Source: Neopestalotiopsis rosae (lineage: Eukaryota > Ascomycota > Sordariomycetes > Amphisphaeriales > Sporocadaceae). From it: a DNA stretch of 64,000 nucleotides. The notes under the pieces were generated by a model that was not told the origin of the DNA, ran no database searches, and saw only the letters and a list, made by a program, of their open reading frames with translations. The stretch is taken from positions 2,046,001 to 2,110,000 of the forward strand of contig JALGAS010000001.1 of the NCBI GenBank assembly GCA_023078685.1, given 5' to 3'. The position numbers were made by a program, and so were the translations under genes. This document shows, piece after piece, positions 61,559 through 64,000 of the stretch. Every line of letters starts with the position of its first letter. The first letter of the stretch is position 1.

Positions 61559-64000
61559 TCACTCTATTGCTCCCCAGCCAATGTCATCAATATCTTCTGC
61601 AGATTGCGCCTTTCTAGCCTTCTTCTTCTTCTTGCTTGAAGGTGGGATAAATATGGGATCTATTATCTCTAGAATACCCCCCATAGGCGTAGTGGCATGA
61701 CGCAGCTCTGTGGCTTCTGCCGTCGGTGGTGAATGAGAGGAAGTTTTGATGACCAATGGAGTTGAATTGTGTGACCACACTGATTCGAAATCTTCGGAGG
61801 CGTGTGTTTGGTTGAGATCGCGGCCCTCTTGTTGATCTTCATGTTTTTCTAGTTCCATTGAAAGTGGCACGACATCTATTTAGACAGTGATCAGCACCCA
61901 ATTTACCACCAGCCTGATAGTGTTTGAGATTATTTTCTTACCGTTGTCTTTGACTACCACAAATTCTTTGCAAACTTCAGTGCCCTTGTTTAGCACCGCA
62001 ATTTGCCTCGTGAGCTGGATCCTCTGAGAGCGTGCATCCTCATTCTCACCAGCGATTCGAGCAATAAGTTCGGGCTGCATCTCGAAGATCTTCACTGGGG
62101 ACAATATGGCGGGAAGCGAGGTGAGCAGCACAATTTCAATCACCTGAACGGCGATATCATCTAAAAACCGCTTCATGGCAACCTGACGGAAGGATTAATA
62201 TGCTTTCGTAGTAAATTGTAGAGACAATGCATCGTACCTTGTAGTATGCCTCCATTTGGTCTAATGCCTCTGACGCAGCAAATCGATGCATGTCTGGCTC
62301 GACAGCTTTCCCAGCAAGCAGCTCAAGCAAGTTACCTAGATCATAATCGCTCGATAAATGGAATGTTTCTAATGTCTTGACGTGAAAAAATCCGCGCAAC
62401 ACCGTCGCCGTACGCTTTAGTTCTCTCTCTCTTCGGACACGCTGGATGGTATCTGTGAAGTAGTGATTGTATGTGATAGGATGACTCTTCTGATGAGGGG
62501 CCAAGATTTCTCCAGTCTTTGCGTTCAGTGATACCAGGACTGAGTCCATGGCAGGTTGCAAGATCTTGTTAATAATGGCCAACGAAGTTCCTGCATCAGC
62601 AATATGCGCAACGACGTGCTTGAGGAATTCCCGACATGCCATCCAGCACGTATGGACGTGTCTCTGTGCTAGTCCCTCCCATGGCCCTGCTTGCTCGCGG
62701 AATACATCTGCAACAACCATAGGATGGAACAAGCCTGGGAGCTCCCGTCCACGTGAGGTGCGTATTTTTTGTTGAATATAGTCGACAAATTTATTTCGGT
62801 CAACAGCGATGCACCCCTCTGGGACAGAATCGTTCTTGCTGTCAATCAAATGTCGACGATGGCCTTGAGTAGCAAGGGCTTTCGCAAAATCTTCATTCAG
62901 ATTTTGAATGACGGCTCGAATGCGACGCTTGTAACCATGAGATGACTCCTCGTCACTGAAGAAAAGATCATCCCAATTGCCATCAACAGCACTTCGGACG
63001 AGCCGCTGGAATGATTCACTGATGCCAATCAGATGTCGTTGTTGCTCCTGCAAAGTTTCTCTAGGTACACCGAGCTTCTCGAGCCTGTCTTGACACCCCT
63101 TACGCTTCGTCTCGATCTCGGCGATCAAGCTTGGTAGTTCTTCAGTAATGTGGTTCAGAAGTACTTTGCTGAGTCGATTGCGCAGTTGGCTGACCCCAAG
63201 GAGCGATTCAGGTAGATCTGTCCAGACACCCCTCGCGAAAAACTCTGCCTCTCGTTCATCGCGTTTCATCAGTGGTTCAAAGGTCGCCTCTGAGTCCTGA
63301 TTCTTGAGAACATGCCAGCCAAGACGGAACTCGACCTCTTGATTTCTAGCCAGAGATAGGTACTGTGATTCACTTCCAGAGCCAGGATGCAAAGTATCAG
63401 GCTTGGTAATGACTCCAAGAGTGCGGTTGCCTGTGGAGTCTGCGCAGCGGGCCAATTTAAGCACCACCTGGTTCGCAAAGTCGTTTTTGGCCGAGACGAC
63501 AGCCAGAATGATACTTCTTGGCTCCATCATGTAGGATTCCACCACCTCTTGGATCAAACCGACGTCTGACGCTGACTGATTCTTTGTTTCAGAATGGATT
63601 AGCCCTGGCAAGTCCACAATGGTGAGGTGCGGTCGGTCCGGCCCAGAGATCTCAACGCGGAGCAAATCTCTGGAGAAGGCTTTGCCATGAGACGTGATGC
63701 CCATTGCTGCTTTGGCATCCTCGATGAGATTCGACAAGCCATCAAAGCTCTTAAGCTCTTCGTGAAACCCAGCAAGCGCCATTTTCTCGGCATCAGGCCT
63801 GGAATGGTGGGGTACGATGGAAACAGTAGCACTGGTTTCAAGCGTTCTGCGTAGAACAAGCTCAGTAGGAAAGCGAGTACAGAGGTTGCTCTTGATGGGA
63901 AATGAAACACCAGATATGGCTTCTAGAACAGAACTTTTGCCTGAAGATTGATCTCCACACACAATGATTTGGGGAAGGGAGACAAAATGGCTGATGCCTT
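61559..64000 (-). CDS. Dynamin-superfamily GTPase, 5' end beyond right edge
   Basis: Exon 62238 to beyond 64000, exon 61942-62182 and exon 61559-61875 join across introns of 55 nt (GTACGA...GTCAG) and 66 nt (GTAAGA...AATAG). The GTPase domain shows G1 VCGDQSSGKSSVLEAI, CTRFPTELVLRR, G3 LTIVDLPGLIHSE and G4 LGVITKPDTL. The stalk includes GVSQLRNRLSKVLLNHI and FREQAGPWEGLAQRHVHTCW. The GED-like end is MEAYYKVAMKRFLDDIAVQV, IEIVLLTSLPAILSPVKIFE, IARIAGENEDARSQR. An extra 105-residue acidic tail with a Lys run (PPSSKKKKKARK) follows. There is no PH or Pro-rich domain, so it is of the Mx/fungal dynamin-like type rather than Vps1 or Dnm1. Such paralogues are expanded in Pezizomycotina, and their role is unclear. 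It looks intact within the window and lies on the expected cargo side of the captain. Confidence 0.9.

Overview
The window is from the nuclear genome of a filamentous ascomycete (Pezizomycotina). Three things point to this: genes cut by short spliceosomal introns (about 40-110 nt, GT...AG, with CTAAC/CTGAC-like branch sites); families typical of this group (HET, 2EXR, FTA2-like, HET/NB-ARC/TPR NLR, DUF3435 tyrosine recombinase, fungal Hsp70-like and dynamin-like proteins); and many decayed dispersed repeats whose copies differ mostly by C:G to T:A changes, as repeat-induced point mutation (RIP) leaves them. I cannot name the species. Exon structures were built by hand from frames, splice signals and family conservation. 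Where I give a joined protein length, the exon lengths sum to a multiple of three.

1-15.3 kb is a gene-poor, repeat-rich, decayed region. It holds a broken HET-domain gene with a CAA-to-TAA stop; a mosaic of repeats carrying the palindrome GGATGTCAGTC/GACTGACATCC; a (CA)34 tract; and three FTA2-like kinetochore-protein copies (one nearly whole, one internally deleted on the opposite strand, one badly decayed). A few small genes sit between them.

15.3-37 kb alternates single genes with repeat fragments. The genes are a multi-pass membrane protein (3 exons), a 390-aa nuclear-looking orphan, an HMG-box protein (3 exons), a 565-aa MFS transporter (5 exons), a forkhead factor (2 exons), a RING protein lacking one zinc ligand, a 2EXR protein, a small acidic coiled-coil gene found only by splicing two exons (34656-35133), a TB2/DP1/HVA22 protein and a second coiled-coil protein.

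37.7-50 kb carries an intact 951-aa HET/NB-ARC/TPR NLR whose four TPR units are nearly identical at DNA level, an intact DD34E Tc1/mariner-type transposase, a 418-aa orphan, a GMC-oxidoreductase remnant, a double-ZZ/SANT-like protein and a MADS-like gene.

50.3-64 kb holds an 896-aa orphan with a 16-bp minisatellite just upstream, a six-exon Hsp70-like/ZZ protein, an intact 783-aa DUF3435 tyrosine recombinase of the Starship captain family, a LINE remnant and a dynamin-like GTPase cut off by the right edge. The captain has all visible catalytic residues and reads rightward. If it follows the usual Starship layout, a giant element begins between about 56.2 and 57.8 kb and runs off the right side of the window. 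A HET-NLR, an Hsp70-like/ZZ protein, a captain and a dynamin-like GTPase within 27 kb resemble a fungal allorecognition or genome-conflict neighbourhood. That reading is inference.
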